Below are positions 28,804 to 37,024 of a stretch of 54,946 nucleotides of DNA, piece by piece; the first letter of the stretch is position 1; every line of letters begins with the position of its first letter. Made by a program: the position numbers and the translations under genes. Source of the stretch: an uncultured Bacteroidota bacterium. Its GTDB lineage: Bacteria > Bacteroidota > Bacteroidia > Chitinophagales > Saprospiraceae. The DNA lies in assembly GCA_903836265.1 (NCBI GenBank), contig CAILQK010000010.1, positions 1-54,946 on the forward strand, in the 5' to 3' direction. A model generated the notes under the pieces. The model was not told the origin of the DNA. It made no database searches and saw only the letters and a program-made list of their open reading frames with translations.

Positions 28804-30156
28804 TTACATAGAACCGACAAATCGCACGAACCGGTCGAGATCAGACACGGTGGTTGCAATGCCCACCGATACCCTGGTGGCTCCCCGCATGATACCCAGC
28901 GAGGCCATCATATCCTTATAGTTGCCTCTGTCGCGGCTGGAGAAATATTTCGACAATTCCGGTCCGGTAATGCAGTTGTTTACTTCGTCTATACCCGGGT
29001 TGCAGAAACAGCCCGAGCGTATGGAAATATTTCTTTCATTGGCTGATTGTTCCACATCCTCAAACGGTATGCGCTCTCCCCCGGGCGTCAGAAAGTTCAT
29101 AATGAGGGTGCCGCCAACATTCTGGCGATCTTCAGGACCGAACATGCGCACCTTTGGGGCGCCGTTGGGATGCTTCAGGTCGTGAAGCTCCCGGTACAGG
29201 TAGTTGATCAGCGCCGAAACCCGTTCGGAAATCTGGTCTATGCCTACCGATTCAATGAACTCCAGTCCGGTTTTGACTGCCGGAATATCCAGGTAGTTCA
29301 CGGTACCGTCTTCAAACCGTTCATGGTTGCCGGTGAGGAAAAAGGCAGGTGTGGCTACAGAAGCCAGTGTGACGGTGCCTCCGGCAAACCAGGGCTTTTT
29401 CAGTTTGTCAAACTTGCTCTTCCTGACAAGCAGGCAGCCTATACCTGTCGGATATCCGAAAATCTTGTAGAAGGAAACCGACACAAAATCGGGCTTGTAC
29501 TCCTGCAGATCAAGACGCGAGGTGGGAACATAGGCCGCAGCGTCGAGCAGCACATCCCAACCCTTTTCGGATGCTTTCCTGATCCAGCCGAGATCGTGCC
29601 TGACACCCGACACATTGGACTGGGCAGGAAAGGCAAACAGCTTGTTCGCTGCATGGGGGTGTGCTCCAAGCAGTTCATCCAGCCGCTCTCCGTCTATGCG
29701 AAGATCTTCATAATGAATGGGACAATAATCATAGTGCCCTCCCTTGTGCAGGCAAAACTCGCGTATTCCGTTTACTGAATTGTGGTTGTCGGCCAGCGAC
29801 AGATACCGGGTATTTTCGTTGAATGGGTAACATTCACCCACGATCTTCAGCGCTCCGGTGGCGTTTTGTGTGAAAATACAGAAGTAATCATCAGCATTGA
29901 AGAACTCCAGCACTTTCCTGCGCGTAGCCTCCACTTTTTCGGTAGAGCGTTGCGACGAGGGGTTGGTGGAGTGGGGGTTCCCCAGTATCTCGTTGCAGAG
30001 CATGTTGTGGTGCATCATAATCTGGCTCTGCGGGTACAGGTTGCCGCCTGTGTAGTCGAGATAAACCTGATCATTCTGGTCTATGCGGCTGAATTCGGAC
30101 CGGCGCAATGCACTGAAAAGCGCTTCATGGGGGAGGTGACTGGTCAGGTGTGTCAT
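28804..30156 (-). CDS. Class V aminotransferase-fold PLP enzyme, cysteine-desulfurase / Moco-sulfurase-like
   Basis: A 450-residue fold-type I PLP enzyme. VYLDYTGGNLYPQS near the start, TQNATGALKIVGE (cofactor phosphate loop), VLLDAAAYVPT (the Asp that pairs with the pyridine N) and SFYKIFGYPTGIG with the Schiff-base Lys near residue 230. The C-terminal part has RSGCFCNPG, which resembles the catalytic Cys loop of the NifS-like domain of molybdenum-cofactor sulfurases. It could therefore move sulfur from cysteine, but kynureninase- or epimerase-like chemistry cannot be excluded. Its start is 10 bases after the ridA stop, so the two are co-translated. No MOSC domain is present. Confidence 0.8.
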   Translation of the reverse strand: MTHLTSHLPHEALFSALRRSEFSRIDQNDQVYLDYTGGNLYPQSQIMMHHNMLCNEILGNPHSTNPSSQRSTEKVEATRRKVLEFFNADDYFCIFTQNATGALKIVGECYPFNENTRYLSLADNHNSVNGIREFCLHKGGHYDYCPIHYEDLRIDGERLDELLGAHPHAANKLFAFPAQSNVSGVRHDLGWIRKASEKGWDVLLDAAAYVPTSRLDLQEYKPDFVSVSFYKIFGYPTGIGCLLVRKSKFDKLKKPWFAGGTVTLASVATPAFFLTGNHERFEDGTVNYLDIPAVKTGLEFIESVGIDQISERVSALINYLYRELHDLKHPNGAPKVRMFGPEDRQNVGGTLIMNFLTPGGERIPFEDVEQSANERNISIRSGCFCNPGIDEVNNCITGPELSKYFSSRDRGNYKDMMASLGIMRGATRVSVGIATTVSDLDRFVRFVGSM

Positions 30157-30166
30157 GCGGGTATGT

Positions 30167-30583
30167 TCACGGTAAAACGGCTGTACATTTGAGTTCTATG
30201 GCAATCGGGGTGGGCAGACTGTCAATTCCCACGGTGGTTCGGCAGGGCGGATTTTCACTGAAATACTCTGCCCAGATTCGGTTGTAGGTGGTGAAGTCGC
30301 GTTCCATGTTGGTCAGAAAAACAGTAACATCCACCAGATCAACCCATCGGGCGCCGCTGGCCTCCAGCACTGCGCGTACGTTTTTGAACACCGAGTGTAC
30401 CTGAGCTTCAAAGTCAAATTCGGTGAAGTTGCCGGCAGGGGAGCGTTTCAGTCCCGGAATCCCGTCGTCTTCAGGGTTTCTCGGACCAATTCCGGACAGG
30501 AACAGGAGGTTGCCCACGCGTCGCGCGTGCGGGTAAAGACCGACTGGTCTGGGAGCTGTGGTGGTGTTTACGGCGTCTGACAT
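30167..30583 (-). CDS. RidA family enamine/imine deaminase
   Basis: A 138-residue protein starting MSDAVNTTTAPRPVG, with YPHARRVGNLLFLSGIGP and the C-terminal FLTNMERDFTTYNRIWAEYF and CRTTVGIDSLP containing the RidA substrate-binding Arg region (PCRTTVG) and the closing acidic/hydrophobic strand. RidA proteins hydrolyse reactive enamines from PLP enzymes such as threonine dehydratase; some members are 2-aminomuconate deaminases. ATG 30583 is chosen because the upstream GTG at 30607 lies inside the -7 promoter element. First gene of the minus-strand operon; pairing with a PLP enzyme immediately downstream fits a damage-control or dedicated deaminase role. Confidence 0.87.
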   Translation of the reverse strand: MSDAVNTTTAPRPVGLYPHARRVGNLLFLSGIGPRNPEDDGIPGLKRSPAGNFTEFDFEAQVHSVFKNVRAVLEASGARWVDLVDVTVFLTNMERDFTTYNRIWAEYFSENPPCRTTVGIDSLPTPIAIELKCTAVLP

Positions 30584-30606
30584 GTATATTTGAGTTGAGA
30601 GCTGCA

Positions 30607-30637
30607 CAAAGGTATAAAAATACTGATATGAAACAAA
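30607..30637 (-). promoter_or_regulatory. Promoter of the ridA operon
   Basis: Read on the minus strand: TTTG (30637-30634), a 19-base spacer and TACCTTTG (30614-30607). Transcription would start near 30603, about 20 bases before ATG 30583. The -33 box overlaps the terminator of the haloperoxidase gene. Confidence 0.75.
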
Positions 30638-30668
30638 AAGCCCCTGCCGGCAACGACAGAGGCTTTTT
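30635..30668 (-). terminator. Terminator after haloperoxidase 1
   Basis: AAAAAGCC-C-CTG (from 30635) pairs with CAG-A-GGCTTTTT (to 30667) with one internal mismatch and a 10-nt loop, flanked by A and T runs. On the minus strand it ends the haloperoxidase gene that stops at 30689, and it separates that gene from ridA. Confidence 0.75.
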
Positions 30669-30688
30669 GTTTCAATGGAACGGATGTA

Positions 30689-32134
30689 TTATTTTTTCCA
30701 GGGCAGTTCCAGCACGCGCTGAGCCGCGAGATCACCAATTCGGAGGCCCTCGTCGCAGTCCATTCGGAAATGCACCCCAAGCGGAATACGGGAGTAGGCA
30801 TCTTCTGCTCCGAGGTCGCGGAATGACGCAAAGGAGCGCGGTGTTCCGATGAACTCGGTTCTGTAAATGTGGCAGAGATCGGTGAATGTATATGTTCCGG
30901 GGTGCTCGCTGTTGAACTCAAACAGGGAGGAGAGTATTTTTGAACCTGCGCCGCCGAAGCCGGAGTGGCCGGACGGATAGGCGGGGAAAGAGGGCGTAAA
31001 ACCCTGTGGACCACCGTACGGATTGTTGAGTATCGTACTCCAGTCTGCAGCTTCGGGTGTCTGATTTTTTATCACCCGGCGGATGTAGTCAACCGGACGC
31101 TCTACGTTGTAGTAATACTTGGAGTTCCAAATTGCGACGCCGTTATCGCTGATGGCCATGCCCATCTTGGCATAAGCCTCCGCACACTGGGCCAGATCCA
31201 GATTCTCCTTGTCCACCACCTGGTTCAGGATAGCAACCAGTCGGGAAGGAGGCGAGAAGGTGACATCAAGCATGTCGTCGCTCCAGAACTCACCCATCCA
31301 GCGACCTTCGTATGCGCCGGGACCGCCATTTTTGATATTCTGAACTGTGTTGTACACCTCCAGCGCCTGAGTGTAGAAAAGAGAACTGGGGTTTTCGCTG
31401 TAAGGTATGGGCGGGCGCGCGAGAATATCTTCGTCGCGCATGGCAAAACGGCGTACCCTGCCCCAGTAGGGAAACATGGCTCTGCCATAGTCAGGGAAAG
31501 TGGGTTGCCAGTTGCCCGGAGCGGCCGGCGGGTTATAGGAAACAGGACGCGCGTCCAGGAAGGCGTTGTGTCCGTATGGGTCCTGAGATTCCCACTCATA
31601 GACAGCGGCTGCCACCTGACGACCATAATCTTCAGATCTGGTGAGCACTTCATCAGAGGTATTCGATGCGTGCTGATTGTGCAATTTGAAGAAAGTCTTC
31701 TCTATCAGATCAAATTGTTGCGGATGCGTGTTTTCCATGTGGAAAAAAAAGCGCTCCATCAGATAGGAATAGGAAGCATTCACTACAGCAGCCCAGTTGT
31801 ACTCCAGCGCCGGATCCGGACGCGGAACCTGAAGGTCAGGATACAGGGAAGCCAGCGAGTTGTTTTCAGGAATAGCCGTCACAACAGCCTCATAGGCACT
31901 CAACCCCAGATACGCGAGCGCTCTGGGCGCCGGTCCGGGACGATAACCCGGTGCGTAACGCTCAATTTCAAGAAACGTGTTGTTCCAGTCAAGATAAACA
32001 GTTTTATCATACTGGTGGGCATTGGCATAGGGCTGATCAACTTCAACCTTCACGTCGCTGCAGGAGTAAACAAACATTACTCCCCCCAGCATCAGAAGAG
32101 CCCAGAATGACTTAATGTGTTGAAAGATTTTCAT
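30689..32134 (-). CDS. Vanadium-dependent haloperoxidase-like (PAP2 superfamily) lipoprotein, copy 1
   Basis: A 481-residue protein. ATG 32134 gives a lipoprotein signal ending VYSC, so it is exported and lipidated. The vanadate/phosphate pocket of the PAP2/haloperoxidase superfamily is complete: K-x6-R in SKYYYNVERPVDY (near 340), PSGHS (near 388, Ser and His) and R-x5-H in SRIPLGVHFRMD (near 450), the same spacing as in fungal vanadium chloroperoxidase. These enzymes oxidise halides with H2O2; acid phosphatases share the pocket, so halogenating activity is probable but not certain. It is divergent from its paralogue at 32433, with both starting RPGPAPRAxAYxGxxAYE after the signal. Confidence 0.85.
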   Translation of the reverse strand: MKIFQHIKSFWALLMLGGVMFVYSCSDVKVEVDQPYANAHQYDKTVYLDWNNTFLEIERYAPGYRPGPAPRALAYLGLSAYEAVVTAIPENNSLASLYPDLQVPRPDPALEYNWAAVVNASYSYLMERFFFHMENTHPQQFDLIEKTFFKLHNQHASNTSDEVLTRSEDYGRQVAAAVYEWESQDPYGHNAFLDARPVSYNPPAAPGNWQPTFPDYGRAMFPYWGRVRRFAMRDEDILARPPIPYSENPSSLFYTQALEVYNTVQNIKNGGPGAYEGRWMGEFWSDDMLDVTFSPPSRLVAILNQVVDKENLDLAQCAEAYAKMGMAISDNGVAIWNSKYYYNVERPVDYIRRVIKNQTPEAADWSTILNNPYGGPQGFTPSFPAYPSGHSGFGGAGSKILSSLFEFNSEHPGTYTFTDLCHIYRTEFIGTPRSFASFRDLGAEDAYSRIPLGVHFRMDCDEGLRIGDLAAQRVLELPWKK

Positions 32135-32432
32135 GAAACAGGAAATTAAATAGGCAATCACGAATTAAACCGATCCCGAAAGAGGAAAATGCCTCCACAC
32201 AGGACTTGAAACAGCGGCAAATATCGTGCTGATTTTTGATTTTTCGCATAAAATAGTTCCCTGACTTCAATATTTTAATCAATTGCTAATAATTAGAAAG
32301 TCACCGGTCATCTGACTGAGGTATGTTTTGGTCAAAAAATTGATTTTTAATAATTTTCTAAGATGGATTTATGCGTCTCTTCGTTTCTTTGCACCGAAAA
32401 GTCATTTTCTGGACAAAAACCCGTTTTATCTC
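32135..32432. promoter_or_regulatory. Divergent control region between the two haloperoxidase genes
   Basis: The 298-base region is AT-rich with no gene. No complete TTTG/TAnnTTTG pair was found in either direction; TTTCTTTG at 32384-32391 matches the -7 box in 7 of 8 positions. A 25-base motif at 32272-32296, containing the near-palindrome CTAATAATTAG (32286-32296), recurs upstream of the TonB receptor (34359-34380) and is a candidate regulator site. Confidence 0.5.
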
Positions 32433-33818
32433 ATGCAATTTTTACTCCGTTTAGCAGTCTCCGTGTTGGGGCTGGTGCTCGTCAGCATGTTCTCTCAGTC
32501 GTGCAGTGACCTCAGTACCAAAATTACATCAAGCCGCGAGGCCAGACAATTCGACCACAAGGTCATGTCATCCTGGAACGATATGTTTCTTCAGGTAGAG
32601 CGTTATGCAGCGGGCTACAGGCCTGGTCCTGCCCCGCGTGCTATTGCATACATAGGCATTGCGGCTTATGAAGGCTGCATCAAGGGTATGCCTGATTTCA
32701 ACTCGTTACAGGCATTCTACCCCGGGCTCGATGTTCCGCAGGCCGACGACAATGTCGAGTATCACTGGCCAAGTGTGGTCAATGCTTCGACAGCGTTTCT
32801 CATGCGCAACTTTTTCCCGACAGCTTCTCCCGACAGGATTGCTGCCATCAATTCGCTGGAGTCTTTCAATCGCGAACAGGCTTCCGGAGAGGCAAGTCCG
32901 GAAGTGATTGAGCGCTCCATTGCGCACGGCATTGCAGTTGCCACCGCCGTCTGGAACTACTCCAGAACTGATGCCATCGGCCATGATCACTACCTCGATC
33001 CTTTCCAGAACTACAACTGGGAAGATCACTACACCAAAGATGGCGACTGGAAACCTACCTTCCCGGGTCCCGGCAAGCCCATGGGCGGTGTCTGGGGCGG
33101 CGCCCGTACCTTCTCTATCGGTCCTTCCGATTTGATATGCAGGCCTCCGCTTCCCTACAGCGCAAGTCCGACCTCTGAGCTTTATGCCCAGTCTGTAGAG
33201 GTTTATGCCCAGAATACCCCCACACTCTCCTTCGAAGATGAATGGGTGGGCGAATTCTGGAGCGACGACCTGCTCAATCTGACCTTCAGCCCCGGTCCGC
33301 GCTGGCTGGCCATCGGCAATCAGGTTCTGGCATTGGAGGAAAGTAATCTGGAAACAGCCATATATATGACTGCCAAAGTAGGTATTGCCCTTAATGACGC
33401 CGCTGTAGCCTGCTGGGAGTCCAAATTCCACTACAATGTGGAGCGCCCGCAGACCTACATCAACCGCGTGATTGACCCGACCTGGAAACCGGCACTTTAC
33501 AATCCGCTCACAGATGACGAGGGTATTACGCCATCTTTCCCTGCGTATCCCTCCGGCCACTCCACTATGGGTGCAGCAGGTGCCGAAGCCCTCGCCAGTA
33601 TTTTCGGATACAGCTATGCCATGACCGACCGCTGCCACGAAAACCGCGTGGAGTTCGCCGGTATCCCGCGCGCGTTCGGCAGTTTCTATGAAATGGCCTA
33701 CGAAAATGCCATTTCACGTATTCCGCTGGGTGTTCACTACCGCATGGACTGCGAAGAGGGCGTACGCTTCGGTACCGTCATTGGCAGAAAGACAAACGAA
33801 CTGCCCTGGAAAAAGTAA
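32433..33818 (+). CDS. Vanadium-dependent haloperoxidase-like (PAP2 superfamily) lipoprotein, copy 2
   Basis: A 461-residue protein from ATG 32433; the frame is open further upstream, but this start places the lipoprotein signal (LVLVSMFSQSC) at the N-terminus. Pocket motifs: K-x6-R in SKFHYNVERPQTY (near 330), YPSGHS (near 371-376), and R-x5-H in SRIPLGVHYRMD (near 428-436). It parallels copy 1 along its length and is clearly a paralogue. The stop is followed after one base by the ATG of a MORN-like lipoprotein, so the two are coupled. Exported and membrane-anchored; it probably oxidises halides with peroxide, with a phosphatase activity as the alternative. Confidence 0.85.
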   Translation: MQFLLRLAVSVLGLVLVSMFSQSCSDLSTKITSSREARQFDHKVMSSWNDMFLQVERYAAGYRPGPAPRAIAYIGIAAYEGCIKGMPDFNSLQAFYPGLDVPQADDNVEYHWPSVVNASTAFLMRNFFPTASPDRIAAINSLESFNREQASGEASPEVIERSIAHGIAVATAVWNYSRTDAIGHDHYLDPFQNYNWEDHYTKDGDWKPTFPGPGKPMGGVWGGARTFSIGPSDLICRPPLPYSASPTSELYAQSVEVYAQNTPTLSFEDEWVGEFWSDDLLNLTFSPGPRWLAIGNQVLALEESNLETAIYMTAKVGIALNDAAVACWESKFHYNVERPQTYINRVIDPTWKPALYNPLTDDEGITPSFPAYPSGHSTMGAAGAEALASIFGYSYAMTDRCHENRVEFAGIPRAFGSFYEMAYENAISRIPLGVHYRMDCEEGVRFGTVIGRKTNELPWKK

Positions 33819-33819
33819 A

Positions 33820-34278
33820 ATGCTGAAAATGGTGAATCCGGGAATCCTCGCCTTCGCCCTCCTTTGCGCCTGTTCGCCCGCCAACAAGGAAACCGAACAG
33901 ACAGAAACGTATCCGTCAGGGGTAATATCCAGGCGGATACGTCTTGTAAATGGCAATAAGGAAGGACTGATGACCGACTATTACCCGACCGGAAACATAA
34001 TGACCGAACGGCTGTTCCGTCTCGACAAACAACATGGGAAAACACTTGTGTATTATCCGTCCGGTGCTCTTAAGGAAGTACAGTACTACGATCAGGGTCT
34101 CCAGTGCCATGGCGATACGGTCTGGTATGAAAACGGATCCATTCAGTTCACTGTTCAATTCAAAAGCAACCTGAAAGACGGGTTAATGAGAAAATGGAAC
34201 TCTGACGGCAAACTGATTTTTGAAGCGCGTTATGTGAATGACTCGCTGGCTGAGGTAAATGGCCGGATGCTTGAATGA
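33820..34278 (+). CDS. MORN-repeat-like (YwqK family) lipoprotein
   Basis: A 152-residue protein whose ATG lies one base after the haloperoxidase stop. A lipoprotein signal (GILAFALLCAC) is followed by short beta-hairpin repeats of the toxin-antitoxin YwqK/MORN-2 type: YPTGNIMTERLF, YYPSGALKEVQYY, WYENGSIQFTVQFK and KWNSDGKLIFEARY. Such repeats are frequent in Bacteroidota lipoproteins and have no fixed function; the antitoxin label of the family should not be transferred. It may be a surface or periplasmic partner of the upstream enzyme, judging only from the coupling. Confidence 0.8.
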   Translation: MLKMVNPGILAFALLCACSPANKETEQTETYPSGVISRRIRLVNGNKEGLMTDYYPTGNIMTERLFRLDKQHGKTLVYYPSGALKEVQYYDQGLQCHGDTVWYENGSIQFTVQFKSNLKDGLMRKWNSDGKLIFEARYVNDSLAEVNGRMLE

Positions 34279-34358
34279 AAGTCCTGTCTGATCTGTTTCC
34301 CGGATCATTGTCGGTTTTGATTCGGGCTCCGGCGATCCGAATCTCCCCCGGCAGACAA

Positions 34359-34380
34359 ATTTTAATCAGTTCCTAATTAG
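34359..34380 (+). promoter_or_regulatory. AT-rich motif shared with the haloperoxidase control region
   Basis: ATTTTAATCAGTTCCTAAT followed by TAG. The first 19 bases match ATTTTAATCAATTGCTAAT at 32272-32290 in 17 positions, and both end in a palindromic CTAAT..TTAG. It lies 66 bases before the receptor start. Suggests a common regulator or a special promoter class. Confidence 0.4.
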
Positions 34381-34445
34381 TATAGACTGCAGTATTTCTG
34401 CAAAACAGGGGATTTTTGCGACCGTTTTTTAGAAAAAGTCGTAAA

Positions 34446-36632
34446 ATGAGCTCTAAAGTAATCCTGGGTCCGATCCTGTTCGCAGTGCTGTACTCCTCGT
34501 ACGCATGCGCACAGGACCCTGACTCCATTAAATCCGCCACACTTCGCGAATTCACGGTGGCCCGACAGCGGGAAACGCGCCTTAACCTGCAGCCAATTGC
34601 CGGTGGATTCATCTGGTCGGGCAAAAAGAACGAGGTAGTCAGCCTGCAGAATCTCGATGCCTCCATCTCCGAAAAGGTTCCCCGACAGATTTTCAGCAAG
34701 ATACCCGGTGTTTTTGTCTATGATATGGATGGTTCCGGCAACCAGACGAATATAAGTACCCGCGGTCTCGATCCGCACCGGGGCTGGGAATATAATATAC
34801 GTGTCAATGGAATCATCTGTAACTCTGATGTATATGGCTATCCGGCCAGTCATTTCAGTCTGCCCTTCGAAGCGGTGTCAAGAATTGAGCTGGTGCGGGG
34901 TTCTGGTGCACTGCAGTACGGCGCCCAGTTTGGTGGTATGCTGAATTACGTGATGAAGGTTCCTGATACTACAAAGACAATTTCCTGGGAATCTGTCAAT
35001 TCAGTGGGTTCATTCGGACTGATGAGCACTTACCATGCTGTTGGAGGGGCAAAGGGTAAGTTTATATATCAGGCCTGGTACAGCAGGCGTGTATCGGAAG
35101 GCTACCGGAAAAACAGCGAATCGGACTACGACGGACAGGGTGCCATGCTGCAATGGAAACCCGGCAACCGGTTCGATATTCGTCTGGAATTGCTGCGGTC
35201 AAACTATCTGTACCACAATCCCGGGCCACTCACAGATGCCATGTTTGCTGCAGATCCCAGGCAATCCACGCGCGAAAGGAACTATTTCAACCCGGAAATA
35301 TGGATACCATCTGTTATTGCCTCCTGGTATATTACCGAAAATACGCTGCTGAAATGCACGCTTTCCGGTGTACGTGGCGAGCGCAGAAGTGTCCTGTACG
35401 ATCGGGTAGCCAACATCCCCGATACAATTAATGTACATACCCTTCAATACAACCGCCGGCAGGTGGATACAGATGTTTTTAATAGCAATACAGCAGAAAT
35501 CAGACTTTTGCATGCCTATAGAACAGGTGTGAAGACCCACCATCTCTCTGTTGCAGTGCAGGGGTTTTACAATGATCTGAACAGGCAACAGCAGGGCAGG
35601 GGGACTTCCGGCTCTGATGCCGATTTCAGTATAGACAGGCAGTCCGGATGGGGGCGTGACCTGCACCTGCTGACCAGAAACATATCTCTTTCGGTGGAAA
35701 ACAGGTTTGTACTCGGCAATTTCTCGGTCACCCCAGGTCTCAGATACGAATACGGGAGTTCTGATTTGTCGGGTAACACTGCCTATTACAATCCTGATGA
35801 ACTTCCCAATCGCATCAGTCGGAGCTTCCCGCTGTTCGGACTGAACGGCGAGTGGCAGCCAGCCAGGAGCCACACATTGTACGGAGGCATTTCACAGGCA
35901 TATCGCCCTGTACTTTTCAGGGATATCATTCCTGCCACTATCTACGAGTTGTCTGATAAAAATCTGAAAGACTCTCGCGGATATAATCTTGACCTGGGCT
36001 GGAGGGGAAGTGCCGGCAGTCTGAAATGGGATTGTACACTGTTCCGTTTGCAGTACAACAATCGTTTGGGCAGTGTGGCAAGGTACGAGTCGGCGCTTGA
36101 TACATTCGTACTTTATCGTACCAATATCGGCGACTCCCGTACACTCGGAGCAGAGATATTTACGGAATACCAGTTTTATACCGGTCGGAGAACAAGCCTC
36201 TCTGTTTTTACCTCTACCGCGCTTTTCAACGCCCGGTATCTCGGCGATTCTCTTCGATTCAGTGCCGGTGAAAACCGCAGTATAGCTGGAAACAGAGTGG
36301 AAAGTGTACCAGACCTGATTACAAGAAACGGACTGACCATTCGATACAGGGCTGTGTGCTGTTCGGTTTTGTACAGTTACACGGGTGCCACCTTTGCCGA
36401 TCCTTTCAATACAGAAATCCCCTCATCCACGGCAGCGGTCGGAAAGGTTTCTTCTTACGGACTTGTTGACCTGAATGCGACCTGGAGAGTACGCAATGTT
36501 ACAGTCAGACTGGGTATCAGCAACCTCTTCAATCGCCAGTACTTTACAAAACGGCCACAACTTTACCCCGGTCCGGGTGTCTGGCCTTCGGATGGCAGGA
36601 GCTTCACACTGTCTGCCGGAATTGTATTGTGA
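34446..36632 (+). CDS. TonB-dependent outer-membrane receptor, FecA-like
   Basis: A 728-residue receptor from ATG 34446: signal peptide (ILFAVLYSSYACAQ), plug domain (about 45-165) with QIFSKIPGVFVYDMDGSG, NISTRGLDPHRGWEYNI, NSDVYGYPASHFS and RIELVRGSGALQYGAQFGG, then a 22-strand-type barrel to a final aromatic strand (FTLSAGIVL). The plug motifs are those of FecA/ferric-siderophore-type receptors, so an iron chelate is likely but unproven. It uses ExbB/ExbD/TonB energy, not encoded here. No N-terminal carboxypeptidase-regulatory domain is present, unlike SusC. It follows the haloperoxidase/MORN genes on the same strand and shares an upstream motif with them. Confidence 0.9.
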   Translation: MSSKVILGPILFAVLYSSYACAQDPDSIKSATLREFTVARQRETRLNLQPIAGGFIWSGKKNEVVSLQNLDASISEKVPRQIFSKIPGVFVYDMDGSGNQTNISTRGLDPHRGWEYNIRVNGIICNSDVYGYPASHFSLPFEAVSRIELVRGSGALQYGAQFGGMLNYVMKVPDTTKTISWESVNSVGSFGLMSTYHAVGGAKGKFIYQAWYSRRVSEGYRKNSESDYDGQGAMLQWKPGNRFDIRLELLRSNYLYHNPGPLTDAMFAADPRQSTRERNYFNPEIWIPSVIASWYITENTLLKCTLSGVRGERRSVLYDRVANIPDTINVHTLQYNRRQVDTDVFNSNTAEIRLLHAYRTGVKTHHLSVAVQGFYNDLNRQQQGRGTSGSDADFSIDRQSGWGRDLHLLTRNISLSVENRFVLGNFSVTPGLRYEYGSSDLSGNTAYYNPDELPNRISRSFPLFGLNGEWQPARSHTLYGGISQAYRPVLFRDIIPATIYELSDKNLKDSRGYNLDLGWRGSAGSLKWDCTLFRLQYNNRLGSVARYESALDTFVLYRTNIGDSRTLGAEIFTEYQFYTGRRTSLSVFTSTALFNARYLGDSLRFSAGENRSIAGNRVESVPDLITRNGLTIRYRAVCCSVLYSYTGATFADPFNTEIPSSTAAVGKVSSYGLVDLNATWRVRNVTVRLGISNLFNRQYFTKRPQLYPGPGVWPSDGRSFTLSAGIVL

Positions 36633-36763
36633 AAAGCATGGTTTGCCAAATTCGCACAGTTACTTGTCGCAATTTAACATTTTTTTATTGAAAATGGGGA
36701 ACTAACAGGTTTTTGGCATCGTTTTGGTTATTATAAAAGTCCAAACCGATTCAAATTCTTTTA

Positions 36764-36961
36764 ATGAACAGTTCATCCTACTCATCAAATCGCGGCCACC
36801 GCAACCACGCGCTGGTTCTGGCCGTCGCACTTCATCTGTCGCTCGGCCTGCTGCTTTACATGCACGCAGGAGAAAGCAAGTCAGTTGGCAGGCAGACTGC
36901 GGCAAAGAAAGCAGAACAATCTGCTGTCAAATCCGGAGACAAGACCCTGCTGATGCCCTGA
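36764..36961 (+). CDS. Small one-helix membrane protein, unknown
   Basis: A 65-residue protein: basic polar head (MNSSSYSSNRGHRNH), one hydrophobic helix (about 16-33, ALVLAVALHLSLGLLLYM), then a Lys/Ala/Gln-rich tail, suggesting N-in orientation with the tail outside. The head and helix resemble the N-terminal anchor of TonB-like proteins, but no TonB C-terminal domain follows. It ends 27 bases before a strong terminator, which supports a real transcript. No function assigned. Confidence 0.55.
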   Translation: MNSSSYSSNRGHRNHALVLAVALHLSLGLLLYMHAGESKSVGRQTAAKKAEQSAVKSGDKTLLMP

Positions 36962-36988
36962 AGCCCTGTGTAACCTGCCAATCAGATG

Positions 36989-37024
36989 AAAAAAGCCATT
37001 CCCATCACAGGGAATGGCTTTTTT
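36989..37024 (+). terminator. Bidirectional intrinsic terminator
   Basis: A6-GCCATTCCC (36989-37003), 6-nt loop ATCACA, GGGAATGGC (37010-37018) and T6 (37019-37024). The A and T runs allow use on both strands, serving the small protein (+) and the polysaccharide deacetylase (-), whose stop codon it touches. Confidence 0.92.

Noticed and set aside
33820-34278. Labelling the YwqK-type protein as an antitoxin
   Set aside because: The family name comes from one historical annotation; here there is a lipoprotein signal and no toxin gene beside it.
36989-37024. Perfect inverted repeat considered as a REP-type or mobile repeat
   Set aside because: A and T runs on the two sides and position between two converging genes fit a bidirectional terminator; no second copy was noticed.
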